Positions 46,630-59,200 of a stretch of 64,000 bases of DNA are shown here, piece after piece. Every line of letters starts with the position of its first letter. Positions within the stretch are counted from its first letter, which is position 1. The DNA comes from Epiperipatus broadwayi (taxonomy: Eukaryota; Onychophora; Udeonychophora; Euonychophora; Peripatidae): assembly GCA_028023455.1 (NCBI GenBank), contig JAQFVV010012531.1, positions 1,988,001 through 2,052,000 on the forward strand, in the 5' to 3' direction. The position numbers were made by a program, and so were the translations under genes. The notes beneath the pieces are model-generated. The model was not told the origin of the DNA. It saw only the letters and a list, made by a program, of their open reading frames with translations, and did no database searches.

Positions 46630-49217
46630 GCATATAACACTTTTGTAGACTGAATCAATGCTTTTAATGCTGATATTGAATGTTAATCTAAAGAAATAAT
46701 GTAGTGCTTACTATATTATTTTGAAGAAATGGAAAATAATATACTAGGTATAGTGTAACATCAATTTTATGTAGCTGTAAAAGCAAATTGTTTTAGTTTA
46801 AAATCTTAGGATATGTGAATCTTAGGTCATTAGTTTGTAAAGTATAAAAGGAATAAATATGGCTGCTGAATGTCACTTTGTTGAAATCCAATAACCAGAA
46901 ACAGATTTAGGATTTAGATAATAATGTCTATTGATTTATTAGGCTTTCCATAGATTGCTCTAGAATAAGTATAACAAGCGAATTACTATTACTAATGGAG
47001 ATCTTTTTAATGTTATGTTGATAAATTGTACTGTTTTGTTTGAAATAGTTATAAGAGTAATTGTCATATATGGATCTTGTACCTGTAGATATTTGACATC
47101 TCTTCACTAGTATATTGTTTTTATTATCAATATACTGATATTTGTATTTCGATGGGATTAATATGGGACCTTTACAGTCATGATAAGAATAGATCGAAAC
47201 CCATTGATTGAACAGGATTAAATTGCTGGCTGGGTTATTATAGACTGATTACCTAAGAAATTCTTGTGCTTTTGGGTTAGGGGGAATTCTCAATAACTAG
47301 AAACTAATTTCATGCTCTAATGGATTGAACTTTAGGTTAATACATTAATCTTACATCATAATGACTTTTGTTATTGCTATAATTTATGTCTAACATGTTC
47401 TTCCTGTTAGCCTCTAACACATGGTCTAATGCTTTTATTTGATAATATAATGTAGAATTAATAACTAATTATCTTTCCAAGCTAAATATTATATTCTAAC
47501 AAGTGCACAGCCAATTATTGATATTTACTAATGTATTAATGTTTAAGATCATTTTGCTCATTATTTATTTGTCTTAGAAGTGTGTTATTCATCTAGTTAA
47601 CATCCAAAAGGTGAATTGATCATAATATTTGACATATATGTTATATAAATTTTCATACTAAGCACAAGATACCAGTTTGTATGAAGCAACATTATAGATT
47701 ACAGACAAATGCAAGCTCTAACTCATGGCCTTCGCATGCTTAAATATTATTTGTTTATTTTTACATAAACTATGAAGTGTTAATTAGTCAGGGAGGTATT
47801 AGGCATTAATGACCTTATTTGTCTTTCTTGGTGATAAATTATACCAACAAATCATCTTATGACTTTCTATGCCTATATTTTAGATGTACAAATATATACA
47901 GTATACTACTTAAATTAATATGCCTTGTTAATTTAAGTATCTGATTTTTTAATATATTTTTTTTTAGTTTGTCATTTTGAGCTGCCTGAGAAAGTTTCCT
48001 AATTGCTCTTATATATATCCTAAAACTGAAACAACAAAAATAAAAAAAGCGAAAAACAAGTTTTAATCTTTAAGCATAAGTGATCCCAAGTTGCTCTATG
48101 ATGATGTTATTAGCTAGAAACTATTCTGGGATATATGGATTTTAATATCCATTGATTATTTAAGCTTAAAAATAGTCAAATGGATCCTTACTCTGGACAT
48201 CATGTTTCAATGGAAGAACTTTTAACTCTTATGTCTGTCATCACTATTATTGCACTAAATTGCATTGAGCATAGCATTGATGATATATTATTACTTGATA
48301 TTTTTGAAAATGAATTGTAATAGTAAAGTTAATTCTCAAAAATAAACTATGTGATTATTGATTTATTTTATTTATTCTGATGTATCACAAAATGTTTTTA
48401 AATCACTCAATATATATATTGCCATTAATCTTATACACATTAACATTTATAACATATTCTTATGATGCAGGGGAGTTGATTTTATACCGTATGATCTGTA
48501 TTATTTGAATAATTAAATATATGTTTAGCAATTATTATAGTGGATTTATACACCTTTTTTTTTTGTTTTAATCCGTGATGTTTTATGAAAATTGAAAGAA
48601 AATTCCAGTTAATTCACTAACATGCTATAGATTCCTCTAATTGCATAGATTTATGGATGTCACCTTAATGTAATAGGTAAAGGTTTTTGGATTGATTCTA
48701 ATTGAAGAAATAGTCCATGTCTAAATCTTTCTGAACGGTATAAATATAGAGAAATTGAAAGTTAGCAATTTGGCTATTGATAATTTGACCACTTTTTAAT
48801 TCGGACAAAATTATGAGAGGTATTCATATTTTCATCATATAACATGCATTGAGAGTTCCTTAAACAACATTTGAAAAATTTAATCTTAAATAAGTTAGTA
48901 CGCACACATTTTAAAAATCAAATTAAAGAAAAATATCATGCAGTAAATTTATTGCATGGCTTATGATTGACTGATTCTTTTTTATCTTTATTAGAAATTG
49001 TTTAACTTTTGCAAGTGAATTTTATCAAGATACATGATAAAATAACATTTTTTTATGCAATATTTTTCAAGAAAGCATTATGACTTACCATTATGATACT
49101 GTTATCTGTACAGAAATCACATGCAATATTATGTTACAGTAATAATTCAGTTTTGAAGAATTTTAATAGGAATTTTATGTTAAATAATTTCATTTTAACA
49201 TTAGTTATTCATTATTT
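46630..49217. other. Gene-free stretch
   Basis: No gene recognised. A weak family A-like phrase (AGCTAGAAACTATTCTGGGA, ATCCATTGATTATTTAAGC) occurs at about 48111-48165. Confidence 0.4.
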
Positions 49218-49470
49218 AGATTCTGTCCATAGTTGTTAGGGATAATTAAGAAATAAGAAAATGTTAAAGCTTATATTCCAGTTCTAAGAATTTTTTTTGT
49301 AGAAACTGACTACTTTACAGTATGAGAGGGAAAGTGCTTTTATGCACTTCTGAAGCTATTATTTTAATTTGAAATTTATTCTCATTAATTTGATTCTACA
49401 AAAATGAAATATATATATAATATTAAAAATATAGATTTTTGATGTGTGTAAATTTATGCATTAAAAAAAA
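49218..49470 (+). repeat. Dispersed repeat B, copy 2
   Basis: Direct-orientation match to 13210-13470, with the blocks listed there. The pair is about 36 kb apart. No coding sequence. Confidence 0.6.
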
Positions 49471-49572
49471 AATTATATAATTGTTTCAAGTCAGGTAAGC
49501 TTTTTTTTTTTTAAAATTTTATGTGATAAATTAGTTTGTTTTTGCCTGAAAGTTTGTGATGATGGTGTAGTA

Positions 49573-50073
49573 CAGGTGTGAGCAATTGTTTTGGCTCAGG
49601 GGGCTACAGAGGTTGGCGGAGGGCCACATCGAGGGCCACTTTGTAGAAGTGAAGGTTAGTGTAGTGGAGGGCCGCATCTTTTTTTCATGACACAAAAAAC
49701 ACACTGCGTTATTCCCTGTATTACCAAAGAAATATTTGTTTGTCCATTCTTCATTAAACACATGACATTCATCACCGACTTTACATTTTTTCAGAGGGTT
49801 CATGGTTTCACTAAAGTTGGAAATGTATATATTTGCTAATGCAAAGACAAAATTGAAATTAACCACATCAACTGGAAAAGCACTGCACATCGTATCTACA
49901 CTATGCATGTATATTGACATGGCCATCCTAGTGGAAAATACGAAATGAATCTTCAGTCATGCACAGGAAGGAAATCTCAGTTCAAGATGGATTTTTTTGA
50001 TTGTCTTGGCAGGCCACATAAAAACTCTTAGCAGGCTACATGTGGTCCTCAGGCTGCTATTTTCCCACCCCTG
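49573..50073 (-). mobile_element. Non-autonomous hAT derivative (501 bp) encoding a BED zinc finger
   Basis: Ends CAGGTGTGAGCAA and CCCACCCCTG are hAT-type, flanked by GTGTAGTA (49565-49572) and GTATAGTA (50074-50081), an 8-bp duplication with one mismatch. The minus strand keeps an open segment with MNPLKKCKVGDECHVFNEEW, NKYFF and NNAVCFLCHEKK. This is the N-terminal BED-type zinc finger of Charlie/ZBED-like hAT transposases, here cut off before the His pair. The RNase H-like catalytic domain is absent. It is the sister copy of 18668-19152. Confidence 0.88.
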
Positions 50074-50204
50074 GTATAGTAGATGTGATAATATACTGGA
50101 CTATTTGCATCATCTATCATTAAATGTTGAATGTTTAGAAAATTGTAAACTTTATTTAAACTTTTCAAATATGAACAACTATTGATATAATAACACACAA
50201 ATAG

Positions 50205-50565
50205 ACAACACAGGTTATTAGATTATTCTTCACTATTCTTCAGGTGTTTCTGGTCTAACCAGTGACAATATTAACATAGGAGTTAAACTTACATCTTTAA
50301 ATTCTTAAATATTGTATTTTAAGTCAAGACTCTGTCCAACTGAACATTCTGTCAAAGGTAATAGTCAGTAGAAATTTCTTATACTTATCTATAATGGTTG
50401 GTTTAAATCCTCTTGATTCCTCCATTTTTTTAAAATAGTTTTTTCTAAGAGCAATATTAACCAGACGCTTACAAAACATTATGTATTACCACACTGGATT
50501 GACTAACCTGTGTTGTCTATTCGTATGTTATTACTAACAGTTGTTTGTATTTAAAAAGTTTAAAT
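50205..50565 (-). mobile_element. 3' end of a second PLE of the 1318-3292 family
   Basis: Aligns with about 1318-1625 on the same strand: TCAGTAGAAATTTC, CTTATCTAT, an AACATTATGTATTA/CATACATTATGTATAA block and the tRNA-like region. It ends in a tail with CCTGAAGAA and AACCTG blocks. Only the last part of the coding region and the 3' tail are present, so this is a 5'-truncated insertion. Confidence 0.75.
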
Positions 50566-50593
50566 CAAGTTTAAAGTTTTTTAGATATATTCC

Positions 50594-50675
50594 CCATATG
50601 CCATAGCACATTGTTTGCCACCAACTGCTTGCTTGCAAGGTGGCTGCACTAACCTCTTGGCTAACAATGCTTGAC
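50594..50675 (-). mobile_element. tRNA-derived SINE with the B-box deleted
   Basis: The minus strand reads AGTCAAGCATTGTTAGCCAA, GAGGTTAGTGCAGCCACC, TTGCAAGCAAGCAGTTGGT and then jumps to GTGCTATGGCATATG. Relative to the 30315 copy, about 30-35 bp including GGTTCGCGTCC are missing. Confidence 0.82.
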
Positions 50676-51240
50676 TAGATATTCAACATTAAATAATGTA
50701 CTGGTCGGGTTTGTATGTTCATGTAACATGACTCAAAACCTGAGCACAAGTACCTCAAATCTACTCATGTCCTAGATACCTATGTCAGGAGCAATCATGA
50801 ATTCTGACCTACATGCCCAGTCTTTAGATCTCCATCTTATGAGTAACATTTCCGATGGTAACAGATGAATTTCATCATACCTGGTTCAAAGACACAGCGG
50901 AGAAAACAGATAACTCTAAATGAAACATGACACCATGGCAAAACCTCTTAATTAAGGACAAGTGAACATGAGCCCCATGACAGAGCAGATATATATAGAC
51001 CAAGGGTCATTTAAGATCACTTACATAATATTGTACCAGTTGAAAAGCACACATCGATCCAACAAACCCCTGAATACAGGAAAAGTACCTTGAGTCCGAC
51101 CATGTACAGGATATATAAATCAGGTACATCGTGAATTCTGCCCTATTTACCTATATTCCCAGGTCAAAGATCTAATCAATAGCCTTTCTTGACAATACGA
51201 TCGAATTCCTTTACTTTCACCTTCCCAGCAGCTGGGTCTT
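50676..51240 (+). repeat. Unidentified, more complex block with an internal repeat of about 330 bp period
   Basis: Blocks at about 50733-50830 recur at about 51065-51180 in the same order: CC(T)GA..ACA.G..AAGTACCT, CATGT.C..GATA, then ATCATGAATTCTGACCTA against ATCGTGAATTCTGCCCTA, and AGATCT. The region lacks the poly-T runs of its surroundings. No protein was recognised in any frame. Confidence 0.55.
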
Positions 51241-53289
51241 AAAGCATGAGATTCAATTTAATTATATATTTTAGTGAGAACTTGGGTGATTGGTTGATAG
51301 GTATATTTAAAAATCAAAATTTATTTAAAATAAAAGTAAATAAAATGATTCGAAGAACACTGGAAGTTTGGTTTTAGTTATATATATATTTAAAAATCAT
51401 TTAGCATTTTACATTAGTTTATCTCAAGTTCTAAAAACAAAAATACAATTTTTAAATTAACTTTATAATTATATGAGTTCATGACGACTTTATTTATATT
51501 AGCAGTTAACATTGACATTATTGAGTTTGTACAATTTATTTTGTGAAGTTTATACACCTTTACTTTTGTTTACATTTATTCTCCTTTTAAAATAACAAAA
51601 ATGATTTTATAATTAAATGATCACGGATTTTAAAATTATCCATGCGCATTTAGTACAAGCTTCTAATACAGCAGTAGGTCTAAACATCTGCCTTATTGAT
51701 GTATATAAAGAATAACTGTTTTATTGCTTTTTTTTACAAAAAAGATTTAAAAAAAAACCATTCTATTTAAAAACAGGTATCAAGGAAATAATTACAATAA
51801 GATTTAAATAAAACATTTTCTATTGAAAAGACATTAATTAAATAAACGATCATAATAAGACTAATTTGATGTCTTACTCCACTAACATATAAAAGAAAAA
51901 TTGATTTTATTTCTCTTTATAAAAATAATAATTCAGATTTCAAATGACTAATGTTTGATGACATTAGTGGACCTTGCTGGAATAGCTTATAACTAACTTT
52001 ACAGTGATTAAAACTGTAAGCTGTTATAACAAAAAAAAAATAGATCAGTTAATTATCAAGCAAACAAGCCTCTTTAGTTGGACTTACAACTAAAATCATA
52101 CCTATAATAAAATATAACGTGAATTAGCCAAAACCAAACGATTTTAACCAATTACGAAAACTAATAAAAGAGTTGATTACTCAGATTGAAGATCCTTTCA
52201 TAGAATCAGTTCCCTATGGCTTACGTATTAGATAGGCAAAAGAAAAACAGAACAATATCGGGTTAATAAATATACGAATGCAAAGGAGAGAAGAAACGTA
52301 AGTAAGAACATACAGGCTGGATTACGGACACTCGTATGCTTATTCCAACGAAAAATAAAAGGGAAATCGATATGTCCACATGTCGTGTCCATATACAGAT
52401 AGGAGATAGGATTTACAGAGAGTCAACGTGCCTGCCTCTACAGGTGCCATGCAGGCTAACCTACTCTATTTCAAACACGCTATCTGATTCACAGAGTATG
52501 CAAAAACGGAAGCTAACTCCGAATCGCCAAATCAATGACCGTTTTAGGTCTGTCCATGATACTCCAAGCATTCTTTATTAACCTGAGATATTATAATCAT
52601 TAAATATGAATGAATAATAATTAAATAGCCTTAAAATGATCTAATACTGCATAGAGACCAACCTGCGTAACCAACTACTTTATATAAATATTTAACGTAC
52701 AAAAAAAACATACATATAGAAATAAGGAAATTTATTTCTCGAATAAATCCCCCCTTCCCTCTTTCCTAACTAAAAAAAAAGGCATGATAACTAACTGACA
52801 CTATCCAGCGGCGCTGTTACTAGGTCAAAATCTATAGCATATTATTTTTGTTTTAAAATTGCAGAAATATAAAATAATAGAATCCCATTTTGGGAAATCT
52901 ATATTCGACATAATTTCACTTGCGAAATAAAATAGATTTTTTGAAATATATATATATTCGACATAACTTCACTTGCGAAATAAAATAGATCAAGATTTTT
53001 ATTTTAAAATTAAATCATTCTTTGTTAATGTTCCTGTCCACTAATAAACATAATTTGCTCTTTTACCAAATTACTCTCTTTGAGTCCCCGCAAGTGAAGC
53101 CAGTCGAAATAAAAAAAAAATCAAAGCATGAAATCTCATGCTAAGATTAATATAAAACAAATAAATAAATTCATAGTCAATCAATCAAAATATTAAAAAT
53201 TATGGTGAGCTTGAGTTAATGAAATATTATAATTTAAAAGAAAAGGGTTAAAGAATCAGTTAAAAGCTTTACGAAAATACATTTATACT
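51241..53289. other. Unassigned stretch, fewer homopolymers than the flanks
   Basis: No gene recognised. The open segment 52336-52581 (+) has no known motif. A direct repeat (ATTCGACATAA.TTCACTTGC, then GAAATAAAATAGAT) occurs at about 52903-52938 and 52955-52989. A small inverted repeat lies at about 51988-52030. Confidence 0.35.
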
Positions 53290-53560
53290 CTTACGATAAT
53301 AGTTTCAAACATCTTGATGGAAGTATTCAAGCTCTTCGGCATTTTACTTTGGGTTCCCTGGGATGAGTTCTGCAGGTGAACGTTGGTGGCAGATGCCTTC
53401 TTTGAAGGCAGGTTTGGACAGCAGCATAATGGAAGATTTCAGATCTCAGGAAGGAAAGGGCAGTGATTTACCCTTTCTACTACTCGATCATCATGGCGTG
53501 ATTTTTACAACTCTCTTTCTGTCTGTTCTGGTCTCCTTGTCTATCTAAAAAGGACCACTA
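53290..53560 (+). other. Relatively GC-rich segment with a short open frame, unassigned
   Basis: 53363-53548 is open on the plus strand for 61 codons (starting MSSAGERWWQMPSLKAGLDS and ending in a hydrophobic stretch FTTLFLSVLVSLSI). No family is recognised. The base mix is coding-like, but length and context do not establish a gene; an exon, UTR or transposon part are all possible. Confidence 0.25.
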
Positions 53561-53656
53561 TTTATAACTTCCTACTTGTATTCGCTTTCTGCTGCCTCAG
53601 GTGATTTTCAATTTTAAAAACAATCGAAATCATTCTTTTATTCTAATTTTAGAAAG

Positions 53657-53836
53657 TTTGTACCTCGATAAGGATCAATAGATTTCAATATAATTTTATG
53701 TTAGTTTTTAATTAGAGATAACGATGTAGAGGTTCTACTAATTAACTAATAGAGGCTCCACAGTAAAATGGATTTTGGTAATTTCTAAGTGTTTTTAATT
53801 TAAACATTTATTTTAAACTTCTTATCGAGGTACAAA
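53657..53836. repeat. Perfect 16-bp inverted repeat around 148 bp
   Basis: TTTGTACCTCGATAAG at 53657-53672 is exactly complementary to 53821-53836. This could be the termini of a small transposon of 180 bp. No clear flanking target duplication was seen. Confidence 0.8.
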
Positions 53837-53839
53837 TCT

Positions 53840-54745
53840 TTTCAAAAAGGCCATCTTGGATTCTTGAACTAAAAAAATAAAACATTTTAAACATATATAT
53901 CTAAAATATATAAAAAAATTCAAAGTTAATTATTTGAATTTTTTTTTTTTTAGTGTGTTAGTACAATTATATATATATGATCCAAAATAAATTTTAGGAT
54001 TTATTCAGGATAGTTAAAAAAAAAAGTTACAATATTTTTTTCGAATAATAAAAAAAGCAAACATTAGTAAAATAAATAACTAGGTGTGTCAGACCATGAA
54101 ATGGCAAATCTGAATCAGATTTACCATTTCAATACATAATAATTAGATTTCACGACCTAGCCCTAACCATTCATAACTTGTCTAATTGTAAAAAGTGGAA
54201 TGGACACTGCAATGTCTTGAACAACTGGATGAATTTATAATATAATTTAATAAAAATAATAATAAACATGATTACATGGAGATATTATTTACAGCTTTGC
54301 ACATTGATTCTTTGTCTGACATGATAAATAGATGGACACATATGTATAGTTGGTTAACAGACTTTGTTTACACTCAGATACATATATAATCTTTAATTGT
54401 GCTTACTCAGGTGCGGTTTTTTTTAATATGCCAATAATGATAGTCTTAAATAGTAACACAACTAGTGCGGTTACATAGGAAAGTAATATAAGTAACTGTA
54501 TGACCTGCCTACAATACTCATAAGGAGCCAGACTTGATTATTTACAATACCCTGGTCCCATGTTTGTACAGCATTATTATTTTCGAGGCCACCTTTTACC
54601 AATAGTTACATATCTGTTGGAGTTTTGTTCAAGACATTACAAGGTGAAATGCTTAATGGAATTATCTAGCATTTATAAAGCAGCTCTTACATTTTTTTTT
54701 ATTAATAGATGCAATAAGTTTGACAGATCAATAATTCGGGGGCTT
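53840..54745. other. Unassigned stretch with a hairpin
   Basis: A hairpin lies at 54098-54130: GAAATGGCAAATCT against AGATTTACCATTTC, 14-bp arms with one mismatch. The 54560-54829 open frame spans the 68-bp duplication below and shows no motif. No gene is supported. Confidence 0.35.
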
Positions 54746-54881
54746 GACTATTGGGTTATAATATCCATGGGAAGCATTCATTTTGAAATGGGTGAGATAA
54801 GATTGACCAGCATGACTATTAGGTTATAACATCCATGGGAAGCATTCATTTTGAAATGGGTGAGATAAGATTGACCAGCAT
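54746..54881 (+). repeat. Tandem duplication of 68 bp, nearly identical
   Basis: Units 54746-54813 and 54814-54881 start GACTATT(G/A)GGTTATAA and include CATCCATGGGAAGCATTCAT-type sequence, TTTGAAATGGGTGAGATAAG and ATTGACCAGCAT. Only two differences are seen by eye, so the event is recent. Confidence 0.95.
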
Positions 54882-55690
54882 CATTTTTTTTATAATAAAT
54901 GACAATAATGCATTACTAAGGATGGCACATTCGGTGATAATCATAACATTACATATTACAGATATTCCTAGACATATTTAAATCTAAACATGATAGCAGT
55001 GCTAGCATAATGGTAAATCTATGATTTTGGCCCAATTTAGGTCATGAAAGAAAATGCTTCATCATTTTTAGAAGTGAGTCAATTATCCATGTCTTTAGTG
55101 GAATCAGCTTTGTTGAAGATAGCAACGGGCTGGCTGTCCCAGAATCATCCTATGCAGAGCCTCTACCACCTTTAGCCGTACATCCCAGGGTCAACTTGTA
55201 CCCTGTTCCTGAAATTAAGTGAGAAGAGCTTAGTTCTGGTTCTGATATACCCACATGACAAAACAAGTTTTAAATAAGGAAGATAAACCTATGCTGGCAA
55301 TGCTTAAAATTGGAAGTCAGTAACGACATTATTTGAATTAATACCTATAATATGAAAATATTAGTTATAATGTTATGACTGATTTACTGAACTTGCATTT
55401 AACACATGGGCTCCATTAACATAATATTAAATCTAGATTAAAATAGCAAAAACATTAAATGACTAAGGCCCCCCTTTTTCCTATCATATATAACTTCCAC
55501 ACATGTTAAACATGAGTATGGTATATTCTGAAGGTGAATTAATAAATATTATTATGGATACTTGATAAGGTGGTAACCATTGGACCTTAATACATATATT
55601 AAATGAAACTACATAATAAACATATTCACATTAATGTTTACGAAGATAGCACTAAGAATTGACAAGAATGATTTGAAATCTTAAATGGTG
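54882..55690. other. Unassigned stretch
   Basis: About 55110-55250 is richer in C than its surroundings but matches nothing I recognise. No gene is supported. Confidence 0.35.
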
Positions 55691-55778
55691 GAGCGGACTT
55701 GCCACACTCGCCCTGTAAAACCAAAATTAAAGTACATATTTTTAAAACATCCCCCCCCCCCCAACCTGGCAAGTGCTC
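55691..55778. repeat. Foldback with C12 run
   Basis: GAGCGGACTTGCCA at 55691-55704 pairs with TGGCAAGTGCTC at 55767-55778 (2-nt bulge). A run of 12 C at 55751-55762 lies just before the right arm. The layout recalls the foldback at 44866-44971, but the sequences are not obviously homologous. Confidence 0.6.
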
Positions 55779-57784
55779 ATATTTAATATAAAGAAAGATT
55801 AATTGATTACTGCCTCCTTTAATGGTGGGTGACTAAACTATAGCAGATATACTTATGATGTTGGGTTTGATTGGCATATTAATTCCATTTTAGAACACAT
55901 ATAATATATAATAAAAAAAAATTGAAATTGCAAAAATAAACCCACACCAAAGTAAAGAAGTAGTTTACATTATGAATCATGAAAGAGAATCACATACTAT
56001 TCAAGAGTTTGTAAACATTGTTAAAAAAACTATAAAAAAAAAAAACACTATATAATTAAAAGTGCAAATCGCTGGGTTTAGATACCAGCCTTTCAATAGC
56101 AAATTACATTTTATAATTTACAGACAGAATTACATTTAAGATGAAGTTGAGAGCAAAATAGAGAAAATTTAGAAAGTCTTTGATTGTGACATTAACATTA
56201 CCTTCTGATCTGGCAGGTCCCCGTAAATTTGGTGAATTCCTGTTCAGGCAATGCAGTTCATTTTAGGGCACAAGTATGTTTCATTTATTGCAGGGCAGGT
56301 AAGCAGTTCACCGATTCATGAATACAGGATAGCATCCTTGCAGGGATATGACTTTGGAGTAACCAGGGAGAGATGTTTTTCTTCCCTCTACTCAGATAGC
56401 ATTATATCAAAATTTTGAGTGGCATCGACTACGTTGGCCATTAGTTCAAAATAAAACATGGATTGATTCACACATTAAAATTTAGCCCTATCTTGTTGTT
56501 TTCAGGAATGCTTTTAACAGACTCACCTGAGGCACTGCAAATACAGCTACCCTTGCATGATTGCAGCCAGGAAATGTGCTTTTGTTTTTTTAGTCAAAGA
56601 GGATGCAAACAAGCTGATTAGTTCTCAAATGTATTGTCCCAAATCTATTTCTAGTTTTAGAAACAGGTTTTAAACAGATACATTTTTCATTAATGGTTTA
56701 TATAATGAATTTACCTAAATAACATAACTTCATCAAATCTGACTAATGGATTGCTGAATGTTTAATTACTTTAAGTGCTTTTGAGAACCTTCAACACAGA
56801 TTGCATCATATTTTATTGCCATTATATAGGTACATACATTAAGATATATATGTCTAAAAAGAATGGGAACAGTAAACATATGAATAAAAAAAAAAAATTA
56901 AAATTGTAATATTTATTTTGATATTACATTCCCTCACCTGTTGCATATATACACCTCAGCGCACATACACAACTCTTGACTATAACAGTATTGCTTAATA
57001 TTTATTTTTATTACTTTAGCTATTCATAGATACCTCTTTAAATTTAAAAATTTTTTTTAGGTGAGATGAGTTGCATGTATCTACGTGAAAGACAGAGTTT
57101 GAATTCTGTCTGGTGGTGAGACATCAGTTGGACTGTGAAGTGGTTGGACTGTGAAATGCAATCTGAATCTCAGATTGACCCCTTCAATAATAAATAATAG
57201 AAATAGGTCAACATATTATTACATGTTTGTTTGTTTTTTTAAAATGTAAAAAAAGCAATTTTATTTTATCACCAACTCTGTTCAAATTGAGAATTTCATA
57301 TATATATATGAAAAATTAATTTTACACTGTGGATCTCTTATTTAGTTATATTTAACAATATTTTGAAGATTAAATGATATGAATGTCTCTCTGTCCTATC
57401 TAAATTTAAAAATAAAAACTATCATAAATAAATTAATATACCTGAATTATTTAAGCACCTACTTTTTATATACTTTTTTAGTTTGTTATTTTCAGATGCA
57501 AAAGGAAGTTGTTTTATTATTCTAGTAAAAAAAAAGAGGAAAACAAAACTTTGTTCTGTAACTTTTTAAAATACATTTCTTTTCTAAATCATAATAAGAG
57601 TATCAGTGATGCAGTGTCAGTATATTTCTTTTCATTCTCTCTGACTTGAATTTAAAGGATTTACATTGAGATTAGGTAAACTTGTTCTTGTCTTAGGTTC
57701 TAATTATTTTTAGGATTTTTTCCCAAGTAGATAGCCCACAAGTAATCGTCCAATATTGTTAATATTAAGCTTGTGTTTTTCACT
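55779..57784. other. Unassigned stretch
   Basis: No gene recognised. 56190-56600 is less AT-rich; from about 56640 the usual AT-rich background returns. Confidence 0.4.
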
Positions 57785-57880
57785 CAATTAAAGAAGCTAT
57801 ACATAACAATTGATAAGCTAGGCACTTTTGGGAATTCTATGTTTCCATATTCATAGCTCTTTTCACTAGTAGTTAGTGAA
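57785..57880 (+). mobile_element. Inverted partial copy of PLE-2
   Basis: Matches the reverse complement of about 59105-59195 over some 90 bp. Shared blocks include GAAGCTATACATAACAATTG, ATAAGCTA, GGAATTC and CCATATTCATAGCTCTTTTC. The matching region in the main copy is coding sequence just ahead of the first RT motif, so this is a fragment of a second element inserted in the opposite orientation. Confidence 0.82.
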
Positions 57881-57904
57881 TGCCATAGTAATGTATGCAA
57901 ATTT

Positions 57905-59200
57905 ATTCAATAATGTTTAAACAGGCCACTTTTTAGAGATAATAAAGTGGGCGTCTCTTTGGTTGATTGCGTTGGGATCATCTGCGATAAAACAAGCCTT
58001 CTTCACTTTGTATTTCATGTCATTGCACTTTGTGCACATTATCTTGGCTGAAGTGGATTGGAAGGTGTGGCCAGCAACTCTTTCATGTTCTTCAAATATT
58101 GAGCTGCCTTTGGCCTTAGTTCGCATTCTGTGGAATATGTATCGATGTTGCGATACTCTAATGGCAATATTTGTTTTAGTTTCGCTGTACTATGTTGCTT
58201 GGCACCCTAGTTGGGGGAAAGTCATTTTGTACACAACATGGGGGGTTAGTTTAGGTGCAATTATGTCCTTTGCATTGTTGATTAATCTATTGGTAGTTGG
58301 TGGCAAATGAAATCTTACTTCAAAGTCATTGGAAAGTTTTGACTAAAAGTTTAGCTATAGAGGGTTTATATGGTAGCAGAATCCATGGTTTATTTTCTAT
58401 AACTGGGTTGAATCTAAGCTTGTGGTAAAAGTGTTTAACCTTTCTATTGATCAGTCTGCATTTGTATTCCATGTTCTCCAGGTCTCCCATGAAACACATC
58501 AAATTATCTTTTTTGTCAGCCTCAAATTTACATAAATGATGATTTCTAAAAAGAAACAAAGACAAAGCTGCCAATTTCTTGGACTGTGGTGCATTCGAGC
58601 TAGGATGGACGTGGCCTCTTATTTCCAGTGGTTTAAGTATCATTCTATAGTTGAGCTGTGGTTAGTTCTGTTGAATTTGAATGTCAAGATATTTGACCTC
58701 ACACTTTTCATCTTCCCATGTAATGTTCAAGATTAATTTTGTAGCAATATGGAAATCATTGTAAATGTTAATTATGTTTTCCAGAACCAATAAAAATATA
58801 TCATTTATGTATCAAGTGTTTACTATATTAGATGGGTTATTGTAGTATTTGGGCATAATTTTTTTTATAGTGGTTGAGCATGATACTAGAAATAATTTCA
58901 TTCATGGAGAGCCCCATGGGCCAACCATTCCCCATATGAAACCATTTTCCCTCAACTACTGCTAGAATGTTCTCATCGAGTCATGTGAGGAAGTCAGTGT
59001 TGAATTCGACACATGTAGGTGAGCAGTCCCTATTTTAACCGCATTGTTGATAATCTCAATAGATGCTTTTCTATCAGTAGAGCCAAACAGCTCAGCAATG
59101 TCAAGTGAAAAGAGCTATGAATATGGGAACCTGGAATTCCGTAAAGCACTTAGCTTATCAATGGTTATGTATAGCTTCATTAATTGTGCATAAAATGCAA
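57905..59200 (-). mobile_element. Second Penelope-like element (PLE-2), degenerate, 5'-truncated
   Basis: Reading the minus strand from 59200: LRNSRFPYS and FSLDIAELFGSTDRKASIEI (RT block with catalytic Asp), then NGFIWGMVGPWGSP (the MGSP region, disturbed), and YINDIFLLVLENIINIYNDF at the YVDD position. After this come NHHLCKFEADKK and NRKVKHFYHKLRFNP...WILLPYKPSIAKLL. The GIY-YIG remnant is HVVYKMTFPQLGCQAT then stop-YSETKTNIAIRVSQH, and the C-terminal block is EEHERVAGHTF...SAKIMC and CFIADDPNAINQRDA. Frames change several times. YIG is replaced by YSE after a stop, and YVDD reads YIND, so the element is inactive. The sequence differs markedly from the PLE at 1318-3292, indicating another family. 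Confidence 0.85.

Noticed and set aside
55110-55250. Possible 5S rRNA or other RNA gene because of higher GC
   Set aside because: No internal promoter boxes or expected secondary structure could be recognised.
57963-58310. Plus-strand open frame of 115 codons that looks like a membrane protein
   Set aside because: Antisense of the PLE-2 C-terminal region; the hydrophobicity is a by-product of the reverse reading.
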